Below are positions 25,413-34,863 of a stretch of DNA of 64,000 nt, in pieces. The stretch lies in the NCBI GenBank assembly GCA_019694465.1, contig JAIBBV010000007.1, positions 19,135-83,134 on the forward strand. The letters are read 5' to 3'. This DNA comes from Oligoflexia bacterium (GTDB lineage Bacteria > Bdellovibrionota_C > UBA2361 > JAFLCA01). A program made the position numbers and the translations under genes. The notes under the pieces were generated by a model that was not told the DNA's origin, did no database searches, and saw only the letters and a list, made by a program, of their open reading frames with translations. The stretch's first letter is position 1. Each line of letters opens with the position of its first letter.

Positions 25413-26810
25413 TCAGAACTTGGCGTAGCCTGGGAAGCGTGGGAACGGTATTACATCGCGTATATTTTGCATCCCCGTGACATACATCAAGAAACGCTCA
25501 AATCCCAAGCCAAATCCTGAATGCGGAACCGTGCCAAACTTACGCAACTCAAGGTACCACCAGTAATTTTCCTCAGGTAACTTGAGCTCCCGAATACGTT
25601 GCAGCAACACATCATGACGCTCCTCGCGTTGTGAGCCACCTATGATCTCCCCAAGACGGGGCACTAGCGTATCCATTGCACGCACTGTTTTTCCATCTGG
25701 ATTAACCTTCATGTAAAAGGCCTTTATTTCTTTGGGATAGTTCACCACTATCACGGGGCCCTTAACATACTCGTCTGTCAGAAAGCGTTCATGCTCAGAT
25801 TGCAGATCCATTCCCCACTTCACCGGGAACTCAAACTTCTTACCACTCTTCTCCAGAATACGAATCGCTTCGCTGTAATCTAAAGATGCAAAATCAGCAT
25901 TCATGACTCGCTCAAGAACTTGAATGTGGTCCTTCGCTGTCCACTCGCGTTCTTGGAAAAATTTCAATTCCTCTTCGCAGTGCTCAAGCACATAGCGAAT
26001 TAGATAGCGGATAAAATCTTCCGCTAGCTTCATATTGTCTTCAAGTTCATAGAAAGCCATTTCTGGCTCGATCATCCAGAACTCCGACAAGTGCCGCACT
26101 GTATTTGAGTTCTCAGCCCGAAATGTAGGGCCAAAAGTATAAATCTTGCCAAGCCCTGTAGCGAAAATTTCCCCTTCCAGTTGGCCAGAAACAGTTAGAC
26201 TCGTCTCTGCCTTAAAGAAGTCCTCGTTAAAATCAACTTTGCCGTCTTTAAGCGGAACCTTAGCCAGATCAAATGTAGTCACCCGAAACATCGCACCCGC
26301 GCCTTCGCAGTCCGATGCTGTTATGATTGGCGTATGCACATAATAAAAGCCACGATCCTGGAAAAATTTATGCACTGCCATGGAGGCCACCGAGCGCACA
26401 CGAAACACAGCGCCAAAAGTGTTTGATCGTGGACGTAGGTGCAAAATGTCACGCAAGAACTCAAGCGTATGCCCCTTCTTTTGAAGCGGGTACGTCTCAG
26501 GGTCCGCCACACCAACTAGCTCAAGCTCTGAAACTTGAAACTCATACTTTTGGCCCTTGGCCGGTGAAGCCACAAGTTGGCCCCGTACCTTGATGGCAGC
26601 ACCTGTCGAGATTGTGGCTGCCACACACTTGTATGAATCAAGATTGGGATCAATTACCAGCTGTAACCCACGCACAGCGCTTCCGTCGTTTAGCTCGATA
26701 AACGACACGCTTTTCGACTGGCGATGTGTGCGAACCCAACCGCTTAGTTGGTATTCCCCCAAAGGGGCCTTATCTTGATTAATGTCGCGAATGGTCAATT
26801 TTGACTGCAT
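25413..26810 (-). CDS. asnS: Asparaginyl-tRNA synthetase
   Basis: A 465-residue class IIb aminoacyl-tRNA synthetase that charges tRNA-Asn. It has an N-terminal OB-fold ([22 protein letters not shown]), class II motif 2 ([21 protein letters not shown]) and motif 3 ([27 protein letters not shown]), split here for length: GFGLGFERF then RDVIPFPR. The GCEGAG-type insertion ([10 protein letters not shown]) distinguishes AsnRS from AspRS. Start chosen at 26810, with GAGG four bases upstream; an in-frame ATG seven codons earlier lacks a site. rocD follows closely. With asnB in the window, a direct Asn-tRNA route exists. Confidence 0.95.
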   Translation of the reverse strand: MQSKLTIRDINQDKAPLGEYQLSGWVRTHRQSKSVSFIELNDGSAVRGLQLVIDPNLDSYKCVAATISTGAAIKVRGQLVASPAKGQKYEFQVSELELVGVADPETYPLQKKGHTLEFLRDILHLRPRSNTFGAVFRVRSVASMAVHKFFQDRGFYYVHTPIITASDCEGAGAMFRVTTFDLAKVPLKDGKVDFNEDFFKAETSLTVSGQLEGEIFATGLGKIYTFGPTFRAENSNTVRHLSEFWMIEPEMAFYELEDNMKLAEDFIRYLIRYVLEHCEEELKFFQEREWTAKDHIQVLERVMNADFASLDYSEAIRILEKSGKKFEFPVKWGMDLQSEHERFLTDEYVKGPVIVVNYPKEIKAFYMKVNPDGKTVRAMDTLVPRLGEIIGGSQREERHDVLLQRIRELKLPEENYWWYLELRKFGTVPHSGFGLGFERFLMYVTGMQNIRDVIPFPRFPGYAKF

Positions 26811-26919
26811 ACTTCCTCGGCAAGTTGTCAATTTTCTTGGGTCCGATATGGCATCCTATAACGTCGTCGCGGTGACTGGAAATCCTTCCCAACATAGGGT
26901 AGCATCCCCGCCTTGCCAT

Positions 26920-26994
26920 CGGGGTGTAGCTCAGCCTGGCTAGAGCACCAGTTTTGGGAACTGGGGGCCGTAGGTTCAAATCCTATCACCCCGA
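26920..26994 (+). tRNA. tRNA-Pro (anticodon TGG)
   Basis: A 75-nt cloverleaf with acceptor stem CGGGGTG/CACCCCG, D-stem GCTC/GAGC, anticodon stem CCAGT/ACTGG with loop TTTGGGA (TGG), and a T-arm with GTTCAAAT. The discriminator is A and CCA is not encoded. A short T-run follows directly. It lies divergently from asnS. Confidence 0.94.
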
Positions 26995-27217
26995 TTTTTG
27001 GCTTTCCTCGTTAATCCTGCGCGATCTGGCCTTAGTTTCACCCCAACACACTTTATTAGTAGTAACCTATACCTAGGCCACGCCATCCAATGCATATAAG
27101 TCTGGTTATTGGGCTTGCGCCAAACAGCGTTTGTTCAATCCCACAGAAATATTTCTCCGTCTTGTAGGGCGACAAGGGATTAGGAGATCATCGAGCATTA
27201 CAGGGATTAAGGATTTC

Positions 27218-28048
27218 ATGGCCCGTCGGCGAAAACCAAACGTTACGAAGAAGATTGTCATCATTGGCTTGGTGTTGATCGCCATTCAAGGCGTGTACTT
27301 AGTGGTATTTGGAGGGAAGTCCAAACCGATTGATGTACGCGAAGCGATCACCAAGGCTGTTGATCAGAAGACTGCACTCTCGGTTGAAGCCAAAGAGCGC
27401 GCTAAGATTCAATTAGCGATCACCGATTTCATGACCAAGAACGGACAGCCACCTAAAGCGCTGGATGAACTTGTACCAACATATTTTGACATTCTCCCGA
27501 ACAACCCGACCACGGGGAAGCCATTCAAATACCGCGTCGATGGAATGCACTTCTACGTAGGCGAAGAAACAGCAGTAGCTGCTGCAACCAGCGTCTCGGG
27601 TGAGCCAGGTGTTGCGCCTGTGCCGGGAGAGCCTGCGACTGCCGAAGAGAAACTTGCCCTGTTGGAACAGTTGAACGAAAACACCGCCAAGAGCGGATAT
27701 ATTTATGACCCAACTGGGAAACGTGATCCATTTAGGCCGTATGACATAGCGCCAAAGCAAGTTAACGACGCCAGCAAAACTCCGCTTGAGCGCTACAACC
27801 TAGGCGAACTCAAGCTCACAGCCGTATTGAAAGGCTTTGATGGCCCAACTGCTATCGTTGAGAATGCGGCTGGAAAAGGCTTCAGCGTCAAGAAAGGGAC
27901 CAAGATCGGTAACAACGGTGGCGAAGTTGTTGAGATTTTGCCAGACAAGCTTTTGATACTTGAGACAGAAATTGATTTTACTGGTGAAAAGAAAACCCGC
28001 ACACTTGAGCTGCGCCTGCGCACTAAGGATCAGGACAATCCTCGCTAG
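27218..28048 (+). CDS. pilP: Type IV pilus assembly protein PilP
   Basis: A 276-residue membrane-anchored protein. The start is the ATG at 27218, five bases after AAGGA. A basic N-terminus and one hydrophobic helix (about 13-32) are followed by a Pro/Ala linker, then a C-terminal PilP domain (YDPTGKRDPF, LERYNLGELKLTAVL, GKGFSVKKGTKIGNNGGEVVEI). PilP binds the secretin PilQ and links the inner-membrane PilMNO complex to it. Here the usual lipobox is replaced by a transmembrane anchor and no pilM, N, O or Q lies beside it. comM follows on the other strand and an AMIN-domain gene lies 2.7 kb downstream. Confidence 0.8.
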   Translation: MARRRKPNVTKKIVIIGLVLIAIQGVYLVVFGGKSKPIDVREAITKAVDQKTALSVEAKERAKIQLAITDFMTKNGQPPKALDELVPTYFDILPNNPTTGKPFKYRVDGMHFYVGEETAVAAATSVSGEPGVAPVPGEPATAEEKLALLEQLNENTAKSGYIYDPTGKRDPFRPYDIAPKQVNDASKTPLERYNLGELKLTAVLKGFDGPTAIVENAAGKGFSVKKGTKIGNNGGEVVEILPDKLLILETEIDFTGEKKTRTLELRLRTKDQDNPR

Positions 28049-28089
28049 TTTGAGCATGATTCGGGGTTAAGCTTCATGCATTCTAAATT

Positions 28090-29613
28090 TTAGGCTGCTG
28101 CACAATAGCGTTCCAATCGTTCGAGCGAACGATAATGACAAGCTTCGGCTACGTGTGTCGCTTCAATCGCGTTAGCCGCCGCTAGATCAGCGATAGTACG
28201 CGCCAGGCGAATAATCCGAGTCAACACGCGTGCTGAGGCGCCGCTCTTGTCAGCAAATTTCATGAGCAACGCGTTTGCTTGCTCAGATAAACAGGCATTC
28301 TGACGCAATTCACCAGCGCTCAGCCAAGCATTCGGCTTGGCTTGCCGGCGCTGCTGGCGGTCCCAAGCCTGAGCCACTTGGGCACGAACATTTGTCTCCT
28401 CCTCTTCTAGCTGCTCAGTGCTACTAGACCCAAGTTCCCGTGGATCGACCCTCTGCATTTCTACATGGATATCAATTCGATCCAGAATCGGCTGCGAGAG
28501 TTTGCGCAGATAGGCGAAAACTGCGGCGCGCGAACAGCGGCAGCTCTGAGCAACGTCCCCCAACCTACCACATGGGCAGGGATTCATGGCTGCCACCAAC
28601 TGAAAGCGCGCCGGGAGCAAGAGGCTGGCACGAGCTCTAGTAATTCTAACTACTCCACTTTCAAGTGGGGCACGTAATGCCTCCAGAGCTGATCGACGAA
28701 ATTCTGGAAATTCATCCAGGAACAGCACACCCAGATGAGCCAATGTGATCTCTCCAGGGCGTGGCATAGCTCCACCTCCAACCAAGCCCACATCAGAAAC
28801 TGTGTGGTGCGGGGCTCGGAACGGGCGCTGCCCAGCCAAAGCTTCACGAAAAGATAGCCCGGCTACAGATTGTGAGCGTACTACCTCACGCCGCTCGTGC
28901 TGAGAGAGTGGCGGTACTATGCATACAAGCCTTTCCGCCAGCATACTCTTGCCGCAGCCGGGTGGCCCGATTAGCAGAACGTTATGGGCGCCACTAGCGG
29001 CAATAATCATAGCGCGCTTGGCTGCACTTTGGCCTCGTACATCACTAAACCGTAGCGCTGACGCCCCGGGCTCAGACTCCACAGTGGAGCTTTGTGTAGG
29101 CAAACGCCGCCCTCGCAAGTGCTGCACCACCAAACGCAACGATGAAGCAGCCACTACACGCAGCCCAGAAACAAGTGCTGCTTCGGCAGCATTTTGCTCA
29201 GGCACAATAATCTCTTTGACTCCGCGCGCCGCACTATCTATTGCCAGCGCCAAAATGCCGCGCACAGGTTTAAGCGTTCCATCTAGGGCAAGCTCGCCAA
29301 AGAACGCCCTTTCAGCAGTACTCGCCTGCGAAAGCTGCCCAGAAGAAACGAGGACGCCAAGCGCGAGCGGCAAATCTAATCCAGAACCTTCTTTCTTCAC
29401 CTCCGCTGGCGCCAGACTCGCCAAGATCCTGTCGGGAACGGCGAAGCCACTAATCCTTAGGGCAGTGCTGACGCGATCACGCGATTCGCGAATGGCACTA
29501 TCAGCGAGTCCAATAATTGTAAAGTTAGGCTGCCCGTTTCCAGAATTGACTTCGACGTCGACCGGCAAGCCCTCTATACCTGAGAGTGTGGCAGAGGCAA
29601 TCTTACTTAGCAT
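28090..29613 (-). CDS. comM: Mg-chelatase-like AAA+ ATPase ComM/YifB
   Basis: A 507-residue protein with an N-terminal Lon-like fold (MLSKIASATLSGIEGLPVDV), AAA+ core with GPPGCGKS at 216-223, Walker B (LFLDEFPEF), a zinc-type cluster (NPCPCGRLGD, CRCS) and the Mg-chelatase C-terminal lid. ComM extends branch migration when taken-up DNA is integrated during natural transformation. Start set at 29613, where the family sequence begins; in-frame ATGs exist at 29619 and 29688 but no clear ribosome site is visible for any. It converges with pilP, 41 bp apart. Confidence 0.92.
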   Translation of the reverse strand: MLSKIASATLSGIEGLPVDVEVNSGNGQPNFTIIGLADSAIRESRDRVSTALRISGFAVPDRILASLAPAEVKKEGSGLDLPLALGVLVSSGQLSQASTAERAFFGELALDGTLKPVRGILALAIDSAARGVKEIIVPEQNAAEAALVSGLRVVAASSLRLVVQHLRGRRLPTQSSTVESEPGASALRFSDVRGQSAAKRAMIIAASGAHNVLLIGPPGCGKSMLAERLVCIVPPLSQHERREVVRSQSVAGLSFREALAGQRPFRAPHHTVSDVGLVGGGAMPRPGEITLAHLGVLFLDEFPEFRRSALEALRAPLESGVVRITRARASLLLPARFQLVAAMNPCPCGRLGDVAQSCRCSRAAVFAYLRKLSQPILDRIDIHVEMQRVDPRELGSSSTEQLEEEETNVRAQVAQAWDRQQRRQAKPNAWLSAGELRQNACLSEQANALLMKFADKSGASARVLTRIIRLARTIADLAAANAIEATHVAEACHYRSLERLERYCAAA

Positions 29614-29815
29614 ACACATGTATCGTGGGGCCTGGGGAGGTGTTGCCGAAGCTGGCCCGAAAAATGCTTTATTTCTGGAGGAGGCCAAACACGAAGGTGT
29701 GGCCAGCGATAAGCTATGGAAAGCAGGACTATAGTTAGGGCTAATTGAGCCACTCTGGCAAGGTTTACCCTAAGCACCGGCAGAATTTGCCGCTCTTCGG
29801 AAAAGAGAAACTAGC

Positions 29816-30595
29816 ATGCTTAATATCGATTCATCAGAGATCTGGCGCACTATTCCACCAGAAGAAAAAATCGATCTCTTAAATCGCGCCCACTCGAAGG
29901 GCATATTTGCCGCTAGTCTCACTATACTTATCTGCTCTACAATCGCGGTAAGCTTAAAGCTTAGCTGGTTTATGTGGGGCGCCTTCCTAACCTCACCTCT
30001 TATATTCCAATTTGCTGCTGGCAAAGCCTGGCGCGATCTTCGGCCACGCCTGGTATTGGAATACTTGGCAGCCCGCTCTGCGGCACGCCGTTATGCCTTC
30101 GCCAACAAGTCTAAAGACTTAGCGCTTACTATGATGTTCCGTGGAGATTTTGAAGAAGTTTATGAAGACGGTGACCCGCAAGCGGCTCTAGAGGCGGCGA
30201 TTGCCGGCAACAATCAAAGCGCTTCATGGATCGCGCTCTTCACCGATGCAGTGGTAGTAATGTCTGAGCACCCAGGCGGCGCACGATGCCAGTTAGCCAG
30301 CATTCTAAATGATCGCTTGGAAGTTGAGGGCGTCGGCAAGGGTGACTCTGACTACAGCCGTTCTCGTGAAGTAATTATCACGCTGCTACCGAAGAAAGAC
30401 TCAGGTTTGAAAAGCGGGCGCCGCTTCAGGATAAGAAGTCAGCATCCGGCAGCGCTTGTGGTTTTTGAAAAGCGCCTAAAATCTGACCTCGAGGCGTCCA
30501 AACAATTACAGCTGACACAACTCGCTGCGCCTGAGCTTCCACCACCGGCCGAGGACGATTTTATGCCGATGGATGAAGACTCAAGCATGAGTTAG
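29816..30595 (+). CDS. Membrane protein of unknown function
   Basis: A 259-residue protein with two adjacent hydrophobic helices near residues 29-65, a basic amphipathic stretch (KAWRDLRPRLVLEY), and a C-terminal region of about 150 residues rich in charged residues, ending in an acidic tail. No family recognised. The large soluble part has short strand-like segments (ASWIALFTDAVVVMSEH) that could form a PH-like or GRAM-like fold, but this is speculation. It lies between comM (divergent) and the AMIN-domain gene on the same strand, 186 bp apart. Confidence 0.6.
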   Translation: MLNIDSSEIWRTIPPEEKIDLLNRAHSKGIFAASLTILICSTIAVSLKLSWFMWGAFLTSPLIFQFAAGKAWRDLRPRLVLEYLAARSAARRYAFANKSKDLALTMMFRGDFEEVYEDGDPQAALEAAIAGNNQSASWIALFTDAVVVMSEHPGGARCQLASILNDRLEVEGVGKGDSDYSRSREVIITLLPKKDSGLKSGRRFRIRSQHPAALVVFEKRLKSDLEASKQLQLTQLAAPELPPPAEDDFMPMDEDSSMS

Positions 30596-30781
30596 CTCAG
30601 CCCTTTCGCCCTTAGACCAAATCCCATAGGCTACGAGCAGGTAATCAAGTGATGCGTATCGCTTCACTCACAATACTAGACGCCCTTTTAAATAGGTTCT
30701 CTGTTACGGACTCTAATACGGTGCACGTATGCCTTCTTTATCCCTTTACAAGCATTTGAGCGCTGCGCGATCATAAAAGCG

Positions 30782-31891
30782 ATGAAACTTGGGTACCAAA
30801 ATAACAGTCCGCATATGAGACGCTTGTTGGAAGCAGCACGGCAAAATCTAACGGCCACACTACTACTCTGCGTTACTTGGGCAGGTTTGACGAACTTGGC
30901 CATGGCCGCGCCGCAGACCTTAGACATACAAGGGATGAAGGTAAGTGTGGATGCAGCTAGCAACGCTGCGCTACTCATTCAGATCCCGATCCCGACTGGT
31001 GCCAAGGCACAAACTCTCTCATTGGAAAGTCCTGCCCGATTAGTAGTGGATGTTACAGGCATCAGCAAGAAGTTTCGCTCAGAATCGCGGCCGTTCAGCT
31101 CTGGCGCGCTAAGTGCTGTGCGTTTGGGCGCACACCCTGACAAAGTGCGTTTGGTGTTTGATTTTACCTCTGCCTCAATTTCGACCACAGAAAAGCAAGT
31201 TAAAAACGTTCTAAATATTACTGTTCGCACAACAGACGCAAGCGAAGCTAACCTGCCTGCGCCAACACCCCTGCCGAGCTCACCAGCGGCAACTCCTACC
31301 AGTGAACCTCAGTTGCCTCAACCATCCAAGTTAAGCCCAATACCCAAAGCTACCGAAGTACCTATTAACACCAGTACACCGACTAAAGTTCCGACAACGG
31401 CGCCAACGGCCACTCCAACTAGCGTACCGAACACACCGACACCAGCAGCGACCCCTACACCTATTTCGATTGCACCTACAGCAACACCATTTATCGCAAA
31501 GACTAAGATTCCTGCAGTGGTCGAACCAACCAAGGCTGACAATGTCGCCGCTAGTGTTACAACAAGTGGTCTGAGAGTTTCTGGCTTGTCATTTGACTAC
31601 GCCGAACCAGATCGTGTGCCAGTTCTCAAAGTTGAGCTATCTAGCAAACTAGAGTTTAGGCTCAGCAAAAAGGACGATAAGACCTTCAAGATTGCCATTC
31701 CAAACTGCCGAATTGCATCAAAGTCACTCTCCCTGCCTATTTTTCCACCTCAAGACTTTGTAGGCTTAACCTTCGCCATGGCCCAACAGTTTGGGGATGA
31801 TGTTGAGATCACGATTGGAGTCGAACGTGGCATACGCGTATCTGCACTTCCCCGCGATAACCAAATTTGGGTGCGGTCGCTGAATCGCTAA
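30782..31891 (+). CDS. Exported AMIN-domain protein with TPT-rich linker
   Basis: A 369-residue exported protein. A signal peptide (starting at 30782, or at the internal ATG 30815) ends near AMA|AP. An AMIN-type domain (ARLVVDVTG, VRLGAHPDKVRLVFDF) covers about residues 55-140, followed by a roughly 90-residue Thr/Pro-rich linker with many TPT and TPTP units, and a second domain of about 105 residues (LSFDYAEPDRVPVLKVEL) that looks like another AMIN-like beta sandwich. AMIN domains target proteins to the periplasm or to peptidoglycan and occur in PilQ and AmiC; no secretin domain is present. Its position near pilP suggests a pilus or envelope role, as inference. Confidence 0.7.
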   Translation: MKLGYQNNSPHMRRLLEAARQNLTATLLLCVTWAGLTNLAMAAPQTLDIQGMKVSVDAASNAALLIQIPIPTGAKAQTLSLESPARLVVDVTGISKKFRSESRPFSSGALSAVRLGAHPDKVRLVFDFTSASISTTEKQVKNVLNITVRTTDASEANLPAPTPLPSSPAATPTSEPQLPQPSKLSPIPKATEVPINTSTPTKVPTTAPTATPTSVPNTPTPAATPTPISIAPTATPFIAKTKIPAVVEPTKADNVAASVTTSGLRVSGLSFDYAEPDRVPVLKVELSSKLEFRLSKKDDKTFKIAIPNCRIASKSLSLPIFPPQDFVGLTFAMAQQFGDDVEITIGVERGIRVSALPRDNQIWVRSLNR

Positions 31892-31904
31892 CCCAAGCTG
31901 TCAG

Positions 31905-32189
31905 TTAGTCTTTATGAGTACGAGACTGACTTGGACTGCTCAATTCTTTGAGTCTTGCACGCACTGCCATCTTCGCCGCCAGAATTCCAGCAGCCTGTCC
32001 GTCCTCATACATGAAATCAGGGTTCCCAATCAGCTCTGGAAAATTATCTGGATTAAGAACATCCTCGGTCGTCAGCTCTGGACGAACGCGTTGGGCTGCA
32101 ACATGCGCGCGCCGACATTGTTGTTGGTGCACATTATCCAGCACACTCTCGATCTCACCAAGCACTGCCTCAACCGTTTTGGCGTCCAT
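31905..32189 (-). CDS. Small acidic protein of unknown function
   Basis: A 94-residue helical protein with no signal or membrane segment. The start ATG at 32189 follows GGGGAG with good spacing. It is the last of three minus-strand genes (33066 to 31905) packed with 8-11 bp gaps. The central segment has a PEL-T-EDVLNPDNFPEL motif that may mark a family not known to me. Function unknown. Confidence 0.6.
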   Translation of the reverse strand: MDAKTVEAVLGEIESVLDNVHQQQCRRAHVAAQRVRPELTTEDVLNPDNFPELIGNPDFMYEDGQAAGILAAKMAVRARLKELSSPSQSRTHKD

Positions 32190-32200
32190 CTCTGCTCCCC

Positions 32201-32779
32201 TTAAGAGGATTTATGTTTCGTTGCATAGCGCAGCGCTGCTTCAGCCGATTGGCTACGTCGCCCAGCTGGGATTCCCTCCAGAACCGCTGCAGCCTCTTGC
32301 GGACGTTGCAGCGCAAGCAAAACAGCAGCCATCTCCTCGCGCGCCTCTGTTTCCCAAACCCCTTCAAACGGCACCAAATTCAAAGCTTGTAGCGCTGTTT
32401 CAAGCTGGCCGCGCTGTAAGTAGCAGCGCCCCAAAACTAATTGAGTATAGGCCCGATCCTCCGGCCTTCGTAGCAAGACTAGCGCAGCCTGTGCCGAGGC
32501 GTAGGCTGTCGATACATCGCGCCGAGCAAGTGCCAATCGGGCAAGCATTAAGTGCCCCCGACCCCAGAACGGCACGCGCCGGAGAATTCTACGCAATGTG
32601 TCTAGCTTCCAGTCGTTTTCCCGCTCGCTCAAAACAGCTTGAAAGTCGGGGGCGAATTTGGCGCCAACCTGTTGCGCCTCACTTTGATGCTGCAAGTGCA
32701 CTCGAAATAGTAGACCACGCCACCACCATTCGAGGTTGGCGCTAAGGCAGTAAAAACTTAAGGAAAGCGGTCTCGACAA
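32201..32779 (-). CDS. TPR-containing protein
   Basis: A 192-residue protein with three or so tetratricopeptide-like helical pairs (GHLMLARLALARRDVSTAYA, then YTQLVLGRCYLQRGQLETAL and REEMAAVLLALQRPQEAAAV), of the kind that scaffold protein complexes. The frame starts with TTG at 32779, eight bases after the preceding gene; no good ribosome site is seen and an internal GTG could be the real start. The N-terminus has a short hydrophobic segment (LSFYCLSANLEWWWRGLLF). Its partners in the operon are a single-pass membrane protein and a small helical protein. Confidence 0.65.
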   Translation of the reverse strand: MSRPLSLSFYCLSANLEWWWRGLLFRVHLQHQSEAQQVGAKFAPDFQAVLSERENDWKLDTLRRILRRVPFWGRGHLMLARLALARRDVSTAYASAQAALVLLRRPEDRAYTQLVLGRCYLQRGQLETALQALNLVPFEGVWETEAREEMAAVLLALQRPQEAAAVLEGIPAGRRSQSAEAALRYATKHKSS

Positions 32780-32787
32780 GCGTAAGA

Positions 32788-33066
32788 TTAATGATGATCC
32801 TCGGCGCTCGTAGCATCCGAGGCATTCTGGTGCATGAAAGGAAGAGTCTGCCGTGTGTCAGTAACACGGCCCGGTAAACTGGCCTGAGCTCCACGCAACT
32901 CATGCAGTGTTTGACCCAGGACTTTATCGCGAGTCGATGTGGACAACCCATCATCAGCAGCCTTAAGCACCAAACAAAATACCACAGCTAATAGGCCCAT
33001 GCCGAAAAACCAGCGGTATCCATCACTTTCAATCTTATGGGTATCTTGCGTGTGTCCAGAACTCAT
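32788..33066 (-). CDS. Single-pass membrane protein of unknown function
   Basis: A 92-residue protein with a hydrophilic N-terminus (about 18 residues), one transmembrane helix (about 19-37, GMGLLAVVFCLVLKA) and a short polar C-terminal part ending DHH. GGGAAAG precedes ATG. It is the first gene of a three-gene operon with the TPR protein and the 94-residue protein. The layout, membrane anchor plus TPR, recalls periplasmic or respiratory assembly factors, but no domain confirms this. Confidence 0.6.
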   Translation of the reverse strand: MSSGHTQDTHKIESDGYRWFFGMGLLAVVFCLVLKAADDGLSTSTRDKVLGQTLHELRGAQASLPGRVTDTRQTLPFMHQNASDATSAEDHH

Positions 33067-33372
33067 GTCTTTCCCTTAAAAGTTGTCTTTAGCTGAGACT
33101 GCCCCAACTTAAAATGTGCGCCTTAGCGCCAAAAAGTACAGGCTTAACTGCCAAGGCCCCCCAATATTAAGCGCCTGACTGAGATGGATCAAGGCATGTT
33201 AAGATCCAGGCGCTACCTTGGCATGATTGCGTTTTGTAGCCTAACCTGTGTATGCTGCGTCCCCCCTGCGCTAGGGGCAGAGATAAATATATAGTTATAA
33301 CAGCTAGTTATTGAATTATTAACGAGTCTACCACTACGATAGAGACATCCAAATTAGCAGAGGAACAGTCAT
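33067..33372. other. Divergent intergenic region, 306 bp
   Basis: No gene is visible. It separates the unknown operon (minus) from dcd (plus). It contains an AT-rich stretch and the candidate promoter at 33311-33340 for dcd. Confidence 0.4.
33311..33340 (+). promoter_or_regulatory. Candidate sigma-70 promoter of dcd
   Basis: TTGAAT at 33311-33316 and TACGAT at 33335-33340 are 18 bp apart. The predicted start lies about 25-27 bp upstream of the dcd start region, leaving room for AGAGGAAC, a good ribosome site. Confidence 0.4.
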
Positions 33373-33933
33373 ATGATGCTTTCAAATGAAGATATACGCA
33401 GAGCCATCAAGGCTGGGCATTTAGTGATCGACCCCTTCCGCGATGAATTTGTACGCGCCGCTGGTATCACGCTACACCTAGGCAAGCATCTACTAAAACC
33501 TCATCCAGGCACTGTGGTCGATCTAAAAAAGAAGGTAATGCCTGAGCATAAAGAAATTATTATTGAAGACGAAAAACCTTATGAACTTCACCCGGGCGAA
33601 TTTGTGCTCGGCCATACCTACCAAACAGTCACAGTTGGTCAGTCGCTAGGTTTTTTTATTGAAGGTCGCAGTACGCTGGCTCGGCTCGGTCTGACAATTG
33701 TACAGACCGCAATGATGGTTTACCCAGGGCACCGCGCCAGAACAGTCACACTGGAACTAGCCAACCACGGCCCCAACTCGATAATGCTTTATCCAAAGAT
33801 GAAGATTGCACGCGCGGCTGTGTTTGAGCTGCGTACACCAAGTTCTGTGCAATATGACGACACCGGCAAGTATCGTTCGCAGACTTTAGTTGGTGCTCCA
33901 ATCTTCGAAAACGAATTCTTTGAAGACGAATAA
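33373..33933 (+). CDS. dcd: dCTP deaminase
   Basis: A 186-residue trimeric enzyme of the dUTPase fold that deaminates dCTP to dUTP, feeding thymidylate synthesis. Motifs seen are EGRSTLARLGL and VTLELANHGP, which carry the conserved Arg, Ser and the catalytic Glu of the family. Length fits (about 170-200). AGAGGAAC provides the ribosome site, and a second ATG follows directly. It is a single gene, convergent with the AlaX gene; bifunctional dCTP deaminase/dUTPase cannot be excluded. Confidence 0.85.
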   Translation: MMLSNEDIRRAIKAGHLVIDPFRDEFVRAAGITLHLGKHLLKPHPGTVVDLKKKVMPEHKEIIIEDEKPYELHPGEFVLGHTYQTVTVGQSLGFFIEGRSTLARLGLTIVQTAMMVYPGHRARTVTLELANHGPNSIMLYPKMKIARAAVFELRTPSSVQYDDTGKYRSQTLVGAPIFENEFFEDE

Positions 33934-33977
33934 ATCTCCTTCCCTCTTGGATAGGATCAACTGGCATTTGCTTTAGA

Positions 33978-34709
33978 TCAAGGCGACGTTACTAAAGTGA
34001 CGTGCCGGCCCGCCGTATCATCACGAATGGAGGCGATACTCACAGCCCCCACTTCTGCTAGGGATTTCACATGTGTGCCGCCGCAGGCGTTAGCATCAAG
34101 TCGATCAATCACAATTAGCCTAACCTTACCTTTCAGCGAGCCTGATGCCACTGTCGGGCGATATAATTCTCCAAACTTCTTAATCGCTTCCTCCTCAGAC
34201 TCGACTGACTCGCTGTAGATCTTGCGGTCCTCTTTGATTATCTGGGAGAGCGCGGACAGCGCTTGGTTAATTTCCTGCTCTGCCAAAGACGATGTTGTGG
34301 GATAGAGCACCGTACAACTGGTGGCGTCCTTAGCGATTTGCATACCGCCGGTAAGAATCGTTGCACGCACAAGACGCAATGTCCCTGCTAGCGCATGCTG
34401 AGCTGAATGCAAGCGCATGATGCCCTTGCGACGCTGCCAATCCAACACGCAATGCACCTTTTGTCCCTTGCTGATGGGAGCCTGTGGGGCAATTGCATAG
34501 CCAGTATTCCCCTTTTCCTTCACGATCTTCAGCAGCGGATAGTCTTGGCCGTCTACCTGCAAACTTCCAAAGTCCATCGGCTGGCCCCCTCCCTCCACAA
34601 ATAAGGCTTCGCGGCAAAAGACTATAGTAGCCTCAGGCGTGCTGAGCACACGGTCTACAATCGTATCACACTCACGCAGGTAGGGATCTGAACGATAAAG
34701 CGGGATCAT
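33978..34709 (-). CDS. alaX: Alanyl-tRNA editing protein AlaX
   Basis: A stand-alone editing domain that hydrolyses Ser- or Gly-tRNA-Ala mischarged by AlaRS. The 243 residues contain FVEGGGQPMDFGSL (37-50), the zinc-binding HSAQH and CGGTH motifs, matching the AlaRS second additional domain. Start set at 34709, where the protein begins as MIPLYRSDPYLRE, typical of the family; an in-frame ATG at 34736 is possible and neither has a clear ribosome site. It converges with dcd and is divergent from the DUF2585 gene. Confidence 0.88.
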   Translation of the reverse strand: MIPLYRSDPYLRECDTIVDRVLSTPEATIVFCREALFVEGGGQPMDFGSLQVDGQDYPLLKIVKEKGNTGYAIAPQAPISKGQKVHCVLDWQRRKGIMRLHSAQHALAGTLRLVRATILTGGMQIAKDATSCTVLYPTTSSLAEQEINQALSALSQIIKEDRKIYSESVESEEEAIKKFGELYRPTVASGSLKGKVRLIVIDRLDANACGGTHVKSLAEVGAVSIASIRDDTAGRHVTLVTSP

Positions 34710-34863
34710 CTTGTAAGTATACCTAGAATAGGTCATTTACATTAGAGCTCGTATCAAAAATACCTTAGGCGAACTTAACGGGCTCGTGTTGCTAGCAAAG
34801 TGGAGCAATCCGCATCATTTTGTCACGCATTCGGCGAGTTGTAACTAAATAAGAAATTCGTAA

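Noticed and set aside
28919..29734. 271-residue plus-strand frame opposite comM
   Set aside because: Antisense to a well-conserved AAA+ gene; composition is Ser/Ala/Pro-rich with no motif.
31948..32745. 265-residue plus-strand frame opposite the three-gene operon
   Set aside because: It is antisense to two packed genes with good ribosome sites; its sequence is low-complexity Ala/Pro/Ser, typical of a shadow frame.
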